Counted from the stretch's first letter, positions 34,341 to 44,085 are shown. The stretch: 64,000 nt of DNA from Pseudomonadota bacterium (GCA_021792365.1 JAJYUT010000005.1:310001-374000); one strand, 5' to 3'. Notes: generated by a model not told the origin, from the letters alone. Numbers and translations: made by a program.

Positions 34341-35165
34341 CTACTCGGCCGCCGCGGCCGGCGCGTGCCGCCCCAGCAATGTGCGGGTCGCTTCCGTCAC
34401 ATCCGGCTGGCGCATCAGGGATTCGCCCACCAGAAAGACAGACGCGCCGACGCGGTGCAGGCGCTCCAAGTCGGCGGTGGTGTAGAGCCCGCTTTCCGCC
34501 ACCAGCATCCGGTCCTTCGGCACCATCGGCGCGAGCGCTTCGGTCACCGCGAGATCGACCTGCAAGGTCTTGAGATTGCGGTTGTTGATCCCGACGAGCT
34601 TGGAGCCGAGGCGCAAGGCGCGCTCCATCTCGGGCGCATCATGCACCTCCACCAGCACATCCATGCCGAGATCGAAGGCGAGGGATTCCAGCTCCGCCGC
34701 TTCCGCGTCCTCCAGCGCCGCCATGATCAGGAGAATGCAATCGGCGCCGATCGCCCGCGCCTCGAACACCTGATAGGCATCGAGCATGAAGTCCTTGCGC
34801 AGGGCGGGCAGGCGCACGGCGCTCCGCGCCTGGTCCAGGAAAGCGTCTTCGCCCTGAAAATAGGGCATGTCGGTGAGTACCGAAAGGCAGGTCGCCCCGC
34901 CGGCCTCGTAGGCGCGCGCCAGGGACGGCGGATCGAAATCGGCGCGGATCAGGCCCTTCGACGGCGAGGCGCGCTTGATTTCGGCGATCAGGCCAAAACG
35001 GGCGGACCCGGAGACATGCTCCAGCCGGTTGCGGAAGCCGCGCGGCGGGTCGCTGCGGTTGCGCGCCTCGGCGGCGGCCCGGATGTCGGAGAGCGGGCGG
35101 GCCGATTTGCGGTCGGCGATGTGCTGGCGCTTGTCAGCGCAGATCTTGGCGAGAACGTCGGTCAA
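34341..35165 (-). CDS. trpC: Indole-3-glycerol phosphate synthase
   Basis: A 274-residue TIM-barrel enzyme of tryptophan synthesis. Visible: [36 protein letters not shown] (catalytic Lys and phosphate site), [35 protein letters not shown] and [12 protein letters not shown] chose a TTG start at 35165, one base past the trpD stop, with GGAG upstream; it yields the standard N-terminus. An in-frame ATG at 35192 inside trpD lacks a ribosome binding site and adds a basic tail (MKRRRRSND). Confidence 0.93.
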   Translation of the reverse strand: MTDVLAKICADKRQHIADRKSARPLSDIRAAAEARNRSDPPRGFRNRLEHVSGSARFGLIAEIKRASPSKGLIRADFDPPSLARAYEAGGATCLSVLTDMPYFQGEDAFLDQARSAVRLPALRKDFMLDAYQVFEARAIGADCILLIMAALEDAEAAELESLAFDLGMDVLVEVHDAPEMERALRLGSKLVGINNRNLKTLQVDLAVTEALAPMVPKDRMLVAESGLYTTADLERLHRVGASVFLVGESLMRQPDVTEATRTLLGRHAPAAAAE

Positions 35166-35166
35166 G

Positions 35167-36237
35167 TCATTGCTCCGGCGTCTTCGCTTCATTGGTGACG
35201 CGCATCAGGCCTTCGAGCACCTTGCGCGCCTTGGCGAAGTCGATCGCCTCCGCCGCCATCGCGATGCCCTGGCGCAGATCCTTCGCGGCGTCCGCAACGA
35301 CGAGGGCGGCCGCAGAATTCAAGAGAACGATGTCCCGATAGGGGCCCGTCTTGCCGTCCAGCAGCTCGCGGATCGCCTGGGCGTTCTGCGCGGGATCGCC
35401 GCCCTGCAGCTCGGCCGCGCTCGCAGCGCGGATGCCGTGATCGGTCGGCGAAATCTCGAAGCGGCGGATTTTGCCGTTCTTCAGCTCGCAAACATGGGTG
35501 ACCGTCGTGGTGGTGATCTCATCGAGTCCATCGCCGCCATGCACCACCCAGGCATGCTCGGTACCCAGGTTCTTGAGGACGTGCGCGATCGGCTCCATCC
35601 ATTGCTCGGCGAACACGCCCAGGAGCTGGCGCTTGACGCCTGCGGGGTTGGAGAGCGGCCCCATGATGTTGAAGATGGTGCGGGTGCCGAGCTCCACGCG
35701 GGTCGGTCCGACATGGCGCATCGCGCTGTGATGCTTTTGCGCCCACAAGAACGTGGTGCCTACCTCGACCAGAGCGCGCTGCACGGTTTCAAGGTCGGCA
35801 TCAATGTTGACGCCGAGGGCCGCCAGGACATCCGCCGCGCCGCTCTTGGAGGAGGCGGCGCGATTGCCGTGCTTGGCCACCGGTACATTGCAGGCGGCGC
35901 AGACGAAGGCGACGGCGGTGGAGATGTTCAAGGTGCCGGCCTGATCGCCGCCGGTGCCGCAGACGTCGATCGCATCCGGCAGAGCGGGGATGCGCAGCAT
36001 CTTGTCGCGCATCGCGGTGACGGCGCCGGTGATCTCGTCGATCGTCTCGCCGCGCACGCGCATCGCCATCAGCAGGCCGCCCATCTGCGATGGCGTCGCC
36101 TCGCCCGACATCATGATGTTGAAGGCCATCTCCGCCTGGGCGCGGCTGAGCGGCCGGCCTTGCGCCACGATGCCGATGAAAGCCTTGAGGTCGCTGGCCG
36201 GCGCACTCGTCATGGGCAGGGGTTGGGGCGCGCTCAT
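35167..36237 (-). CDS. trpD: Anthranilate phosphoribosyltransferase
   Basis: A 356-residue enzyme that joins anthranilate and PRPP. It shows [23 protein letters not shown] (PRPP loop), [22 protein letters not shown], and [21 protein letters not shown]. The ATG at 36237 overlaps the trpG stop (ATGA); a second Met eight residues on is also possible. The N-terminal domain reads [20 protein letters not shown]. Confidence 0.95.
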   Translation of the reverse strand: MSAPQPLPMTSAPASDLKAFIGIVAQGRPLSRAQAEMAFNIMMSGEATPSQMGGLLMAMRVRGETIDEITGAVTAMRDKMLRIPALPDAIDVCGTGGDQAGTLNISTAVAFVCAACNVPVAKHGNRAASSKSGAADVLAALGVNIDADLETVQRALVEVGTTFLWAQKHHSAMRHVGPTRVELGTRTIFNIMGPLSNPAGVKRQLLGVFAEQWMEPIAHVLKNLGTEHAWVVHGGDGLDEITTTTVTHVCELKNGKIRRFEISPTDHGIRAASAAELQGGDPAQNAQAIRELLDGKTGPYRDIVLLNSAAALVVADAAKDLRQGIAMAAEAIDFAKARKVLEGLMRVTNEAKTPEQ

Positions 36238-36836
36238 TGCAGGACGTGCAATCCGGAAAGGTTGCAGCCGGCCCCCTTGAGGAAGTTGGCGAGCAGCCTG
36301 TGGCCGTGCTCGGTGGCGATGCTCTCCGGGTGGAACTGCACCCCGGCCAGAGGCAGCGTCTTGTGCTGCAGGCCCATGACGATCCCGTCCTCGGTCTCGG
36401 CGGTGACATCGAGATCGGCGGGGAAGGTGTCGCGCTCGACCGTCAGCGAGTGATAGCGGGTGGCCTGGAACTCCCCGGGGAGTCCGTGGAACACGCTCTT
36501 GTTGTTGTGCCGGATGTGGCTGATCTTGCCGTGCATGGGCTTGGGGGCGCGCACCACCTTGCCACCGAAGGCTTGGCCGATCGCCTGATGGCCGAGGCAG
36601 ACGCCGAGCAAGGGGATGTTGTGCCTGGCGGCAGCTTTCACGAGGTCGAGGCAGATGCCGGCCTTGTCCGGATCGCACGGGCCGGGCGACAGGATGATTC
36701 CCTGCGGGTGTTTGGCCAGGACCTCATCCACCGTGATCTTGTCGTTCCGGTGGACTTCGATCTCGGCCCCCAACTCCCCCAAATAATGGTAGAGGTTGTA
36801 GGTGAAGGAATCGTAGTTATCGATCAGGATGAACAT
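36234..36836 (-). CDS. trpG: Anthranilate synthase component II (glutamine amidotransferase)
   Basis: A 200-residue class I glutamine amidotransferase. Starts [19 protein letters not shown]; the oxyanion loop [13 protein letters not shown] and the nucleophile elbow [15 protein letters not shown] (Cys) come next, and the His-Glu pair is in [14 protein letters not shown]. It feeds ammonia to TrpE, which is not in the window. It is the first gene of the trpGDC-moaC-moeA unit. No leader peptide or attenuator hairpin was seen in the 158 bases upstream. Confidence 0.95.
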   Translation of the reverse strand: MFILIDNYDSFTYNLYHYLGELGAEIEVHRNDKITVDEVLAKHPQGIILSPGPCDPDKAGICLDLVKAAARHNIPLLGVCLGHQAIGQAFGGKVVRAPKPMHGKISHIRHNNKSVFHGLPGEFQATRYHSLTVERDTFPADLDVTAETEDGIVMGLQHKTLPLAGVQFHPESIATEHGHRLLANFLKGAGCNLSGLHVLQ

Positions 36837-36994
36837 GGTCGCGCAACACCGGTCCACGGAAGGCCAATTCAATCTTGGCGCAGAGTGTAGCCGCCCGGGG
36901 ATGGGGGGAGCAAGGTTGGCCACGAAGGCTTCCGCCTTCGCCAATGCGGCTTCGTTCCGGACCCTTCCCCAGCGGGGGGCAGGGGATTAGCGGC

Positions 36995-38572
36995 ATGGCC
37001 GAGGCTGCTCGACCTGCCGCATCGGCCTTCCGGATCGGCCGCTCGGTCTGGGTCTGGCCGGTGGCGGCGGCGCTGCTGGCAGCCTGGCCGGTCTGGCGCT
37101 CGTTCTTTGCAGAGATGCCGGATATCGGGCAACCGCCGCTGCGCGGGCAGGTCGCGGCTTGCCTGGGCGCGCTGGTGCTGGTCGGCGGCTGGATCGCCCG
37201 CTACCGCGGACGCATCACCAGGTTCCATCTGCCGCTGCTGGGCATGGGCGTCGCGCTCATGGTGCTGATCATCGCGAGCGTGAAGGGGGACGCGCGGGCG
37301 GCGGATCTCAGCGCGCTCGCGATCTGCTGGCTTGCCGCCGTCTTCCTGTTTGCCGGCACCATCCTGCTGGAGGGTCAGCGCGCTTTCGTCACGACGCAGG
37401 GCGGCACAGTCCCGCAGGTCGCCATGCTGCTGCGCGCGCATGAGCGCATCGGGTACGCCCTGCTCGGCATCGCGCTCGCGGCGGCGACGATACCGATGAC
37501 CCTGCAAGGTTTCCTGCTGGCAGTCCTCGCGGCGATCTCGCCGGGTGCGGTGCTGATCTGGGCTTACCTGTGCGACACCGCGCGCTCGGTGCTTGCAGGG
37601 CGTCGGGTGCAAGTCGCCGATATGGCTGCGCTCACGACGCTGGCTGGGCGAAAGGCCATCGTCCTCGGTGAACCCGGCCTGCTGATCGCGCCGCGGCCCA
37701 AGGTGATCAGCATCATGCCCGTCGGAGACGTCAAGCCCGGGGAGATCGTCGGAGCGGCATCCGCGCTGCTGGGCGATGACGACAGCGACGTGGCGCGCGG
37801 CCTGCACGAGTTCGGCGTGTCGCACCGCTTGCGCGTCCCGGCCGTCACTCCGCTGGCGACGGATACGCCTGCGCTGCATCGCGGCCGCCTGCCGGACCGC
37901 CGCGTGGTCGAGATCGGCGTTATCGCCTCCAGCGCGATCAGCGCGGATGAGCGCGCGCCGTTCGCCGATCAGCTTGCGCGCGCCGCCGAGTTGCATCGCG
38001 TCGTGCTGGCGCTGCACGAGGTCGAGCCGGCACCGCGGCTGCTGGGTTTGATCGTGCTGGCGAAGCATGCGCGTCCGGGCGCCCTAGAGACCGTGCGCAC
38101 GTTGCGCAAGGCGGATTTCACGCTCGCCTTGGCCACAGCCGAGATCGACCCCAAGGACCAGGACGCGCTCAGCGGCCTTGAGATCGCACGCGGGCAGGAT
38201 GGGCCGCCAACTGCGATCGGGATCGTCCACCCGGGCCAGGCGCCGCTCGAGGCCTGCGCGGCCACCATCCATTTCGGCGGCCGCGCGCAGGCGGATGGCG
38301 GGCAGGATCGCGAGATCGTCGTTTCTCGCGACGATCCGCGGACCCTGGTCGACCTGCTGCAATTCGCGCGCGACCTCAAGGTGCGCACGCGGATGGCCGT
38401 CATCATCGCCAACCTGCCGGGCGTCGTGTTGCTGGCCGCCGCGCTTGGCTATGTGCCGGCATCGCCGCTCTTCGTGACCCTTGTCGCACTCGCGGGCATC
38501 GCGCTGGCGGTGGTCATGCCGCAAGCCTTGCGCCTCTCCCCGACCCTGGCTAATGAGGTCGACGAGGAATAG
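36995..38572 (+). CDS. P-type-ATPase-like membrane protein lacking all catalytic motifs (pseudoenzyme)
   Basis: A 525-residue protein that aligns by eye with the core of CPx-type (copper) P-type ATPases. Order: four N-terminal helices, a pair of helices with ISPGAV at 181-186 where ATPases have CPC, then DMAALTTLAGRKAIVLGEPG, where DKTGTLT should follow but GEPGLLI stands (225-231). Then LLGLIVLAKHARPGALETVRTLR, with TAE (381-383) in place of TGD, and GIVHPGQAPLEACAATIHFGG in place of GDGINDAPAL. Two C-terminal helices complete the eight-helix plan. The phosphorylated Asp and hydrolysis residues are gone, so it cannot pump by the known mechanism. It is followed 7 bases on by a deacetylase gene. 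Confidence 0.7.
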   Translation: MAEAARPAASAFRIGRSVWVWPVAAALLAAWPVWRSFFAEMPDIGQPPLRGQVAACLGALVLVGGWIARYRGRITRFHLPLLGMGVALMVLIIASVKGDARAADLSALAICWLAAVFLFAGTILLEGQRAFVTTQGGTVPQVAMLLRAHERIGYALLGIALAAATIPMTLQGFLLAVLAAISPGAVLIWAYLCDTARSVLAGRRVQVADMAALTTLAGRKAIVLGEPGLLIAPRPKVISIMPVGDVKPGEIVGAASALLGDDDSDVARGLHEFGVSHRLRVPAVTPLATDTPALHRGRLPDRRVVEIGVIASSAISADERAPFADQLARAAELHRVVLALHEVEPAPRLLGLIVLAKHARPGALETVRTLRKADFTLALATAEIDPKDQDALSGLEIARGQDGPPTAIGIVHPGQAPLEACAATIHFGGRAQADGGQDREIVVSRDDPRTLVDLLQFARDLKVRTRMAVIIANLPGVVLLAAALGYVPASPLFVTLVALAGIALAVVMPQALRLSPTLANEVDEE

Positions 38573-38579
38573 GGGACTC

Positions 38580-39794
38580 ATGGCACGCAAAAAGGCACGA
38601 TCGCGCCGCCGTGCACGCAAGGCGCACAACGGCAGGCCTGCCGCCGCGGGCCCGACTACGCTCGGGCTGCTGATGCGCAGCGGCTGGAGCCGATTCGCGA
38701 GCGGCATCGCGATTGGCCTCGTGCTCGGAGTCGGTGCCGCGTTCTATCTGGGCGGTTTCGACCTCCTGCTGCACGACAACCGCGCCGTCAAGGTTACAAC
38801 CCTCAATGCCTCGCCGGTGGAGGAGCAGGCGGCGCTGCCACCGAAGCCCGCGCCACCGAAGCCGGTCGCGGCGCCCACCATCGTCGAGCGGGTCGTCGAA
38901 TCCGCGCCATCGCGGCCGCGCCCCCAGGGAGAGGAGGCGCGGCGCACGCCGGCGCCAACGCCCGCCGGGCTTCCGACGCCCATGAGGCCGGCAGCGGCGG
39001 CGGAAACGTCCTCCGGTCAGCAAGCCGCGGCGATTGCGCCCGCCCCGCCGGCCTATGTCGACAGCGACATGACCTGGCTGAAGAACGCGGTCGCGTTCCC
39101 GGTGCCGCGCGGCCGGCCGCTGATCGCCATCGTTCTGGACGACGTGGGGGTGGTGCGCAGCCACGCACAGATGGCGATCGATCTGCCCGGCGCCGTCACA
39201 CTCTCGTTCATGACCTATGCCGATGGCGTGGCCGAGATGGCGGCCCGCGCGCGCGCCAACGGGCATGAACTGATGCTGCACGTGCCGATGCAGCCGCTCG
39301 ATGGCGACCTAGACGCGGGACCGCAGGCGCTGACCGTCGGGTTGTCGGAGGAAGAACTGCTCAAGCGGCTTGCCTGGGGCCTCGACCGCTTTTCCGGCTA
39401 TGTCGGCATCAACAACCACATGGGCAGCCGCTTCACCCAGGATGAGCGGGGCATGCGGATTGTGCTGGACGAGCTCAAACGGCGCGGGCTGCTCTTCCTG
39501 GATTCGCGCACCATCAACACGTCGGTGGGCGACAAACTGGCCGCGCGCATGGGGGTTGCGCATGTGGTGCGCGACGTGTTTCTCGATGACGAGATGAGCG
39601 AGGCCGCGGTGATGAGTCAGCTCGCTTTCACCGAGAGGGTGGCGGCGAGCAAGGGGCACGCCATTGCGATCGGGCACCCGCATCCAGCCACCTTGGCGGC
39701 GCTGCGCGCCTGGATGCCGAAAGCCGAAGCGCGCGGCTTCGTGATCGTGCCGCTCTCCGCGATTGCCAGGCTTCGCCTCGGCGTTTCCGGCTAG
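38580..39794 (+). CDS. Divergent polysaccharide deacetylase family protein
   Basis: A 404-residue protein: a very basic cytosolic start (MARKKARSRRRARKAHNGR), one membrane helix (about residues 40-58), a Pro/Ala-rich linker (about 75-155), and a C-terminal NodB-like domain of the divergent class. Visible motifs are PLIAIVLDDVGVVRSHAQMA, LPGAVTLSFMTYAD, ELMLHVPMQP, YVGINNHMGSRFT and IAIGHPHPATLAAL. In the family these sit on the periplasmic side and probably act on envelope glycans. AGGGG lies before the ATG. It is likely co-transcribed with the pseudo-ATPase. Confidence 0.8.
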   Translation: MARKKARSRRRARKAHNGRPAAAGPTTLGLLMRSGWSRFASGIAIGLVLGVGAAFYLGGFDLLLHDNRAVKVTTLNASPVEEQAALPPKPAPPKPVAAPTIVERVVESAPSRPRPQGEEARRTPAPTPAGLPTPMRPAAAAETSSGQQAAAIAPAPPAYVDSDMTWLKNAVAFPVPRGRPLIAIVLDDVGVVRSHAQMAIDLPGAVTLSFMTYADGVAEMAARARANGHELMLHVPMQPLDGDLDAGPQALTVGLSEEELLKRLAWGLDRFSGYVGINNHMGSRFTQDERGMRIVLDELKRRGLLFLDSRTINTSVGDKLAARMGVAHVVRDVFLDDEMSEAAVMSQLAFTERVAASKGHAIAIGHPHPATLAALRAWMPKAEARGFVIVPLSAIARLRLGVSG

Positions 39795-40940
39795 CTATTC
39801 CGCCGCGGCATCGCGCCGGCGCAGGTGGCGCCCTTCGCGCTTCACGAGGTGCATCGGGAATTGCAGGTGGATCTCCGAGCCGCGGCCGCTGGTATTGACC
39901 ACCGCGAACTGGCCGCCGAGCGAATCCATCAGCGCCCTGACGATCATCAGGCTCATGCCGGCGGCCTCGTCGGCGCGCGCGATGAACAGCGATCGGCCGT
40001 CGTAGGTGCGCCGGGCGGGGCTGCCAGCGCCCAGCGTGGGGTTGGGCCCGGTATCGCGGATCGATAGGTCGAGCCGGCCGTCGCCACCGAACCCGACCGA
40101 CAGGATGATCGCCCCGCCGTCGGGCGTGCGCATCGCGGCATCCTTGATCAGCTCGCGCACGATCTGCCGCATCAGCAGCGGCTGAACCCTGAGACCGACA
40201 TCGAGCTCCGGCATGCGGATGCCGAAGGTGAGGCGCTTGGTCGCGAAGGTCGCGACCGCCCAGGTATGGGCCTCGCGCAGCACGGTCGCGACAGAGGTGG
40301 CCTGCTCCGCCGGCTTGGCGATCGAACCCTCGACGCGCGACAGCTCGATGATGTCGGTGATGCGCGCCAGCAATTGCCGGCCGGCCCGGACGACCTGTTG
40401 CGCCGCCTCGCGATAGGCCGATCGACCGATCGCGCCATACATCTCCCGCTCGATCATCTCGCCATAGCCGAGGATGGTGGTGAGCGGGGTGCGCAAATCG
40501 TGCCCCGCCTCGGCCAGGAAGCGCGACTTGTCGGCGTTGGCCTGATCGGCATCCAAGCGTGCGCGCTCGGCGCGCAGCAGCAGCGCCTGCGCTTCCTTGC
40601 GCACGGCGTCCTGCGACTGGGCATGGCGCAGCAGGCGCAACACCACTGCGACCAGGAGGATCGACGTGACGGCGGTGAGCGCCAGCACGCTCCAGTGCAG
40701 CATGTCGAGCCTGGCGACCTGCTGTGCCAGCGGCCCCGGATCGCCATTCGCCAGGGCCGCGGCAACCCTGTCGTGCTGGCGCAGCAGAAGGGGAATGCCG
40801 ACCACCAGGGCGGTGCCCAGGACGCCCGCCGCCGCCAGGCCAACCGCCTGGGTCACAGCCAAGGCGCGGCGTCCTCCCGGACCTTCCTTGGAACCGTTCG
40901 GCGGCACGCGCTCGAGCGGCGGCAGCAGTTCGCGCAACAT
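39795..40940 (-). CDS. Sensor histidine kinase with degenerate ATP-binding domain
   Basis: A 381-residue kinase. Two helices (about residues 28-52 and 80-103) flank a short periplasmic loop. The dimerisation box FLAEAGHDLRTPLTTILGYG is intact with its His. In the ATPase part the N box reads LIKDAAMRTPDGG (Asn replaced by Asp) and the G1 box IRDTGPNPT departs from DTGxGI. Autophosphorylation may be weak or absent. No response regulator is adjacent. The stop abuts that of the convergent deacetylase gene. Confidence 0.75.
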   Translation of the reverse strand: MLRELLPPLERVPPNGSKEGPGGRRALAVTQAVGLAAAGVLGTALVVGIPLLLRQHDRVAAALANGDPGPLAQQVARLDMLHWSVLALTAVTSILLVAVVLRLLRHAQSQDAVRKEAQALLLRAERARLDADQANADKSRFLAEAGHDLRTPLTTILGYGEMIEREMYGAIGRSAYREAAQQVVRAGRQLLARITDIIELSRVEGSIAKPAEQATSVATVLREAHTWAVATFATKRLTFGIRMPELDVGLRVQPLLMRQIVRELIKDAAMRTPDGGAIILSVGFGGDGRLDLSIRDTGPNPTLGAGSPARRTYDGRSLFIARADEAAGMSLMIVRALMDSLGGQFAVVNTSGRGSEIHLQFPMHLVKREGRHLRRRDAAAE

Positions 40941-41307
40941 GGCCGCAGGCTATATGGGAAGACGCGGTGAGACAATCAAAGCCGGCCGCCATCCGCGTCA
41001 GCGCGTTATTGCTTGGGCGGCGGCTCCTCGCCGGCCGGGGCGACGCTAGCGGCGAGACTCGTCCGTATGTGCTGAGACAGTGTTCGCGACCCGGATGTCA
41101 CAAATGGCAGGCGCGGCTTGAATGGTCACTGTGCCGGGTGGCCCCTTCCACAGCGGTGCAACCCAGGATTCCGGTCAATCGCGCCGGCTGGTAATAATCC
41201 GTGCGGGATCGCAGGATTGCGGAATTGGTCACGTTAACGAATTGTTGCAGAGCGGTTGAAATGCGGCACCACTTCGCGCATTCTTCGGCTCACGGTGGTA
41301 ATTTGGA
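40941..41307. other. 367-base divergent intergenic region between histidine kinase and shc
   Basis: No convincing gene. A 30-codon GTG-started frame on the minus strand (about 41006-41101), ending AGEEPPPKQ, has no ribosome binding site and is not called. The right half is less GC-rich and contains the shc promoter by position, but I could not place the boxes. Confidence 0.4.
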
Positions 41308-43278
41308 ATGGTTCTAAAAATGAGCAGCCGCGGACTGGCCGCAGCCCGTGAGCGGGGTTTTGCCGATCTACTGGGGCGCGTCGACGCCGGCATCGCCGGC
41401 GCGGCGGATGCCTTGGCGCGCCGGCAACAGCCGGACGGGCATTGGGCGTTCGAACTGGAAGCCGATGCCACCATCCCGGCGGAATACATCCTGCTGCGTC
41501 ATTTTCTGGGTGAGCCCGAGGACCCGGTCCTCGAGGCCAAGATCGTGCGCTATCTCTGGTCGATCCAGGGCGATCATGGCGGCTGGCCGCTGTTCCACGG
41601 CGGCGATTTCAACATGTCCGCCAGCGTGAAGGCCTATTACGCGCTCAAGATCTGCGGCGAGCACCCGAACGCGCCGGTGATGAAGCGTGCCCGCGAGGCG
41701 ATCCTCGCGCATGGCGGCGCGAAGGAGAGCAACGTCTTCACCCTGATCCAGCTGGCGCTTTATGGGCAGGTGCCGTGGCGCGCCGTGCCGGTGATGCCGG
41801 TGGAGATCATGGCCCTGCCGCGCTGGTTCCCCTTCCATCTGGACAAGATCAGCTACTGGTCGCGCACGGTGATCGTGCCGCTGCTGGTGCTGATGGCGAA
41901 GCGCCCGCTGGCGCGCAACCCGCGCAAGGTCGACGTGCGCGAGTTGTTCGTCACCCCCCCGGAGCAGGTGAAGGACTGGTACAACTACAACCGCAAGGGC
42001 GCTTGGGCGGCGTTCTTCCGCGCCGTGGACCGGATTCTGCAGCGCGCCCAGGTGCTGTTCCCCAAGAGGCTGCGCGAACGCTGCATCCAGGATGCGGTGA
42101 AATGGGTGGGCGAGCGCCTGAACGGTGAGGACGGCCTCGGCGCGATCTATCCGGCGATGGCCAACTCCGTGATGATGTACGACGTGCTCGGCTATCCCGA
42201 GACTCATCCGGAGCGCGCGACCGCTCGCGGCTCGGTGGAGAAGCTGATGGTGTTCAAGGAGGGCGTCGCCTATTGCCAGCCCTGCCTGTCGCCGGTGTGG
42301 GACACCGCGCTCGCGGCTCATGCGATGATGGAGGCGGGCGGCGATGCCGCGGAGCGCGTGAAGCCGGCGCTCGACTGGCTGAAGGACCGCCAGATCCTCG
42401 ACATCTATGGCGATTGGGCGGTGAATTGCCCGGGAGTGCGGCCGGGCGGCTGGGCGTTCCAGTACAACAACGCCTACTACCCCGATGTGGACGACACGGC
42501 CGTCGTGGCGCTGGTGATGGACCGCGCCGACCGGGAGCGCTATCGCGAGAGCATTGACCGCGCCACCGAGTGGGTCTTCGGCCTGCAGAGCGAGAATGGC
42601 GGCTGGGGTGCGTTCGACAAGAACAACGAGTACTACTATCTCAACTACATTCCGTTTGCCGACCACGGCGCGCTGCTCGATCCGCCGACCGCGGACGTTT
42701 CGGCACGCTGCCTCTCCATGCTGGCGCAGCTTGGCTACAAGCGGGACCATCCGAAGGTGAAGGCCGCAATCGACTACCTGCTGAAGGAGCAGGAGGCGGA
42801 TGGTTCCTGGTTCGGCCGCTGGGGCACCAATTACATCTATGGCACATGGTCGGTGCTGTGTGCGCTCAACTCAGTCGGCGTTCCGGCCGATCATCCGGCC
42901 ATGCGCAAGGCCGTGGCATGGCTCAAGTCCAGGCAGCGCGAGGACGGCGGCTGGGGCGAGGATGGGGCGTCGTATTGGGCGGACCAGCCGCGCGGCGAGG
43001 GCAAGGACGCGACCCCCTCGCAGACCGCCTGGGCGCTGCTGGGCCTGATGGCCGCTGGCGAAGTCGACGACACGGCGGTCGAGCGCGGGGTCCACTATCT
43101 GGCCGAGACTCAGACCGAAGATGGGCTTTGGAGCGAGGAACACTTCACCGCGGTGGGCTTTCCGCGCGTGTTCTACCTGCGCTATCACGGCTATCGCGCG
43201 TTCTTCCCGCTCTGGGCCATGGCGCGCTATCGCAACCTGAAGCGCGGCAACGGCACCACCGTCCTGCACGGGATGTGA
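41308..43278 (+). CDS. shc: Squalene-hopene cyclase
   Basis: A 656-residue membrane-associated cyclase that turns squalene into hopene and diplopterol. The catalytic acid motif DVDDTA (from residue 393) is intact. Several QW repeats are seen (QQPDGHWAFELE, QSENGGWGAF, QREDGGWGEDG, QTEDGLWSEEHF). The YGTWSVLCAL region and the C-terminal PRVFYLRYHGYRAFFPLWA are typical. An in-frame ATG four codons later may be the start. It is six bases upstream of hpnG and heads the hopanoid region. Confidence 0.96.
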   Translation: MVLKMSSRGLAAARERGFADLLGRVDAGIAGAADALARRQQPDGHWAFELEADATIPAEYILLRHFLGEPEDPVLEAKIVRYLWSIQGDHGGWPLFHGGDFNMSASVKAYYALKICGEHPNAPVMKRAREAILAHGGAKESNVFTLIQLALYGQVPWRAVPVMPVEIMALPRWFPFHLDKISYWSRTVIVPLLVLMAKRPLARNPRKVDVRELFVTPPEQVKDWYNYNRKGAWAAFFRAVDRILQRAQVLFPKRLRERCIQDAVKWVGERLNGEDGLGAIYPAMANSVMMYDVLGYPETHPERATARGSVEKLMVFKEGVAYCQPCLSPVWDTALAAHAMMEAGGDAAERVKPALDWLKDRQILDIYGDWAVNCPGVRPGGWAFQYNNAYYPDVDDTAVVALVMDRADRERYRESIDRATEWVFGLQSENGGWGAFDKNNEYYYLNYIPFADHGALLDPPTADVSARCLSMLAQLGYKRDHPKVKAAIDYLLKEQEADGSWFGRWGTNYIYGTWSVLCALNSVGVPADHPAMRKAVAWLKSRQREDGGWGEDGASYWADQPRGEGKDATPSQTAWALLGLMAAGEVDDTAVERGVHYLAETQTEDGLWSEEHFTAVGFPRVFYLRYHGYRAFFPLWAMARYRNLKRGNGTTVLHGM

Positions 43279-43284
43279 CAGCCC

Positions 43285-44085
43285 GTGCTGGGCGTCGTCA
43301 CCGGCCTCAAGTCCGAAGCAAAGCTCCTCCGCGGCCTCGATGTCATGTGCATCAGCACGGGCGGCCGCGCCCACATCGCACGCGCCAAGATCGACCGCCT
43401 GGTCTCCCGGGGCATGCACGGCCTGGTCAGCTTCGGCATCGCTGGCGCCCTCTTGCCAAATCTCAGGACCGGCGATCTCGTCATCGCGGACAGAGTGGTG
43501 ACCGAGCGCGGCGAGATCTGGCCCGCGCATCAGCCGTGGGTGGAGGCGCTGCTCCGCCTGACGGCGCAGGCGCGAGACAGCGGGCCCGACGACGATGTTC
43601 CCCATCACGCCGCGGCGCGGCGTTCGGAGGGGCATGCGAATGCCGGGCCGGCCTGGCCCTCCGGCCGCGACGACGCGACGGATGTCACGGCTCCCGGCAA
43701 GACGGGGAGCGAGAGAGGCGCCAAGGTCGGAGCGATCCTGGGGCTGGATCGGATGCTGTCCTCGCCGCGCGACAAGGCGGACGCGTTCGCGCGCACCGCC
43801 GCTCTCGCCGTCGACATGGAAAGCCAGCACGTCGCCCGTGCGGCGGCCTCGCGCGGCCTGCCCTTCATCGCGGTGCGCGCCGTCTCCGACCAGGCGAGCG
43901 AGGCGCTGCCGGCCGTCATGGCGGGTTTCGTGGATATGGATGGTCGGACGAAAATGAGCGCCGTTGCGGCGGCGCTCATTCTGGGTCGCGTGTCTCTGGG
44001 CGAGCTACGTCAAGCGGGGGGCGCCTCGCAATGCGCCCATCAGGCGCTACTCCGCTGCCGCGGAGCGCTTGCCGGACTTTGCTAG
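43285..44085 (+). CDS. hpnG: Hopanoid-associated phosphorylase (adenosylhopane nucleoside phosphorylase) HpnG
   Basis: A 266-residue nucleosidase/phosphorylase-fold protein with a GTG start. LGVVTGLKSEAKLLRG, GLVSFGIAGALLPNLRTGDLVIA and VDMESQHVARAAASRGLPF (ribose-binding Met-Glu) are the family marks. It removes adenine from adenosylhopane, made by HpnH, on the way to ribosylhopane. Residues about 98-145 form a charged, low-complexity insert (DDDVPHHAAARRSEGHANAG and on) between two core strands that is unusual. Its last 39 bases overlap the end of the convergent hpnH gene. Confidence 0.9.
   Translation: MLGVVTGLKSEAKLLRGLDVMCISTGGRAHIARAKIDRLVSRGMHGLVSFGIAGALLPNLRTGDLVIADRVVTERGEIWPAHQPWVEALLRLTAQARDSGPDDDVPHHAAARRSEGHANAGPAWPSGRDDATDVTAPGKTGSERGAKVGAILGLDRMLSSPRDKADAFARTAALAVDMESQHVARAAASRGLPFIAVRAVSDQASEALPAVMAGFVDMDGRTKMSAVAAALILGRVSLGELRQAGGASQCAHQALLRCRGALAGLC

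Noticed and set aside
36837-36994. Possible trp leader peptide or attenuator upstream of trpG
   Set aside because: No short frame with tandem Trp codons and no terminator-antiterminator pair was found.
41006-41101. A 30-codon GTG-started frame on the minus strand upstream of shc
   Set aside because: No ribosome binding site, no recognisable motif and chance occurrence is likely; it is mentioned only in the intergenic entry.
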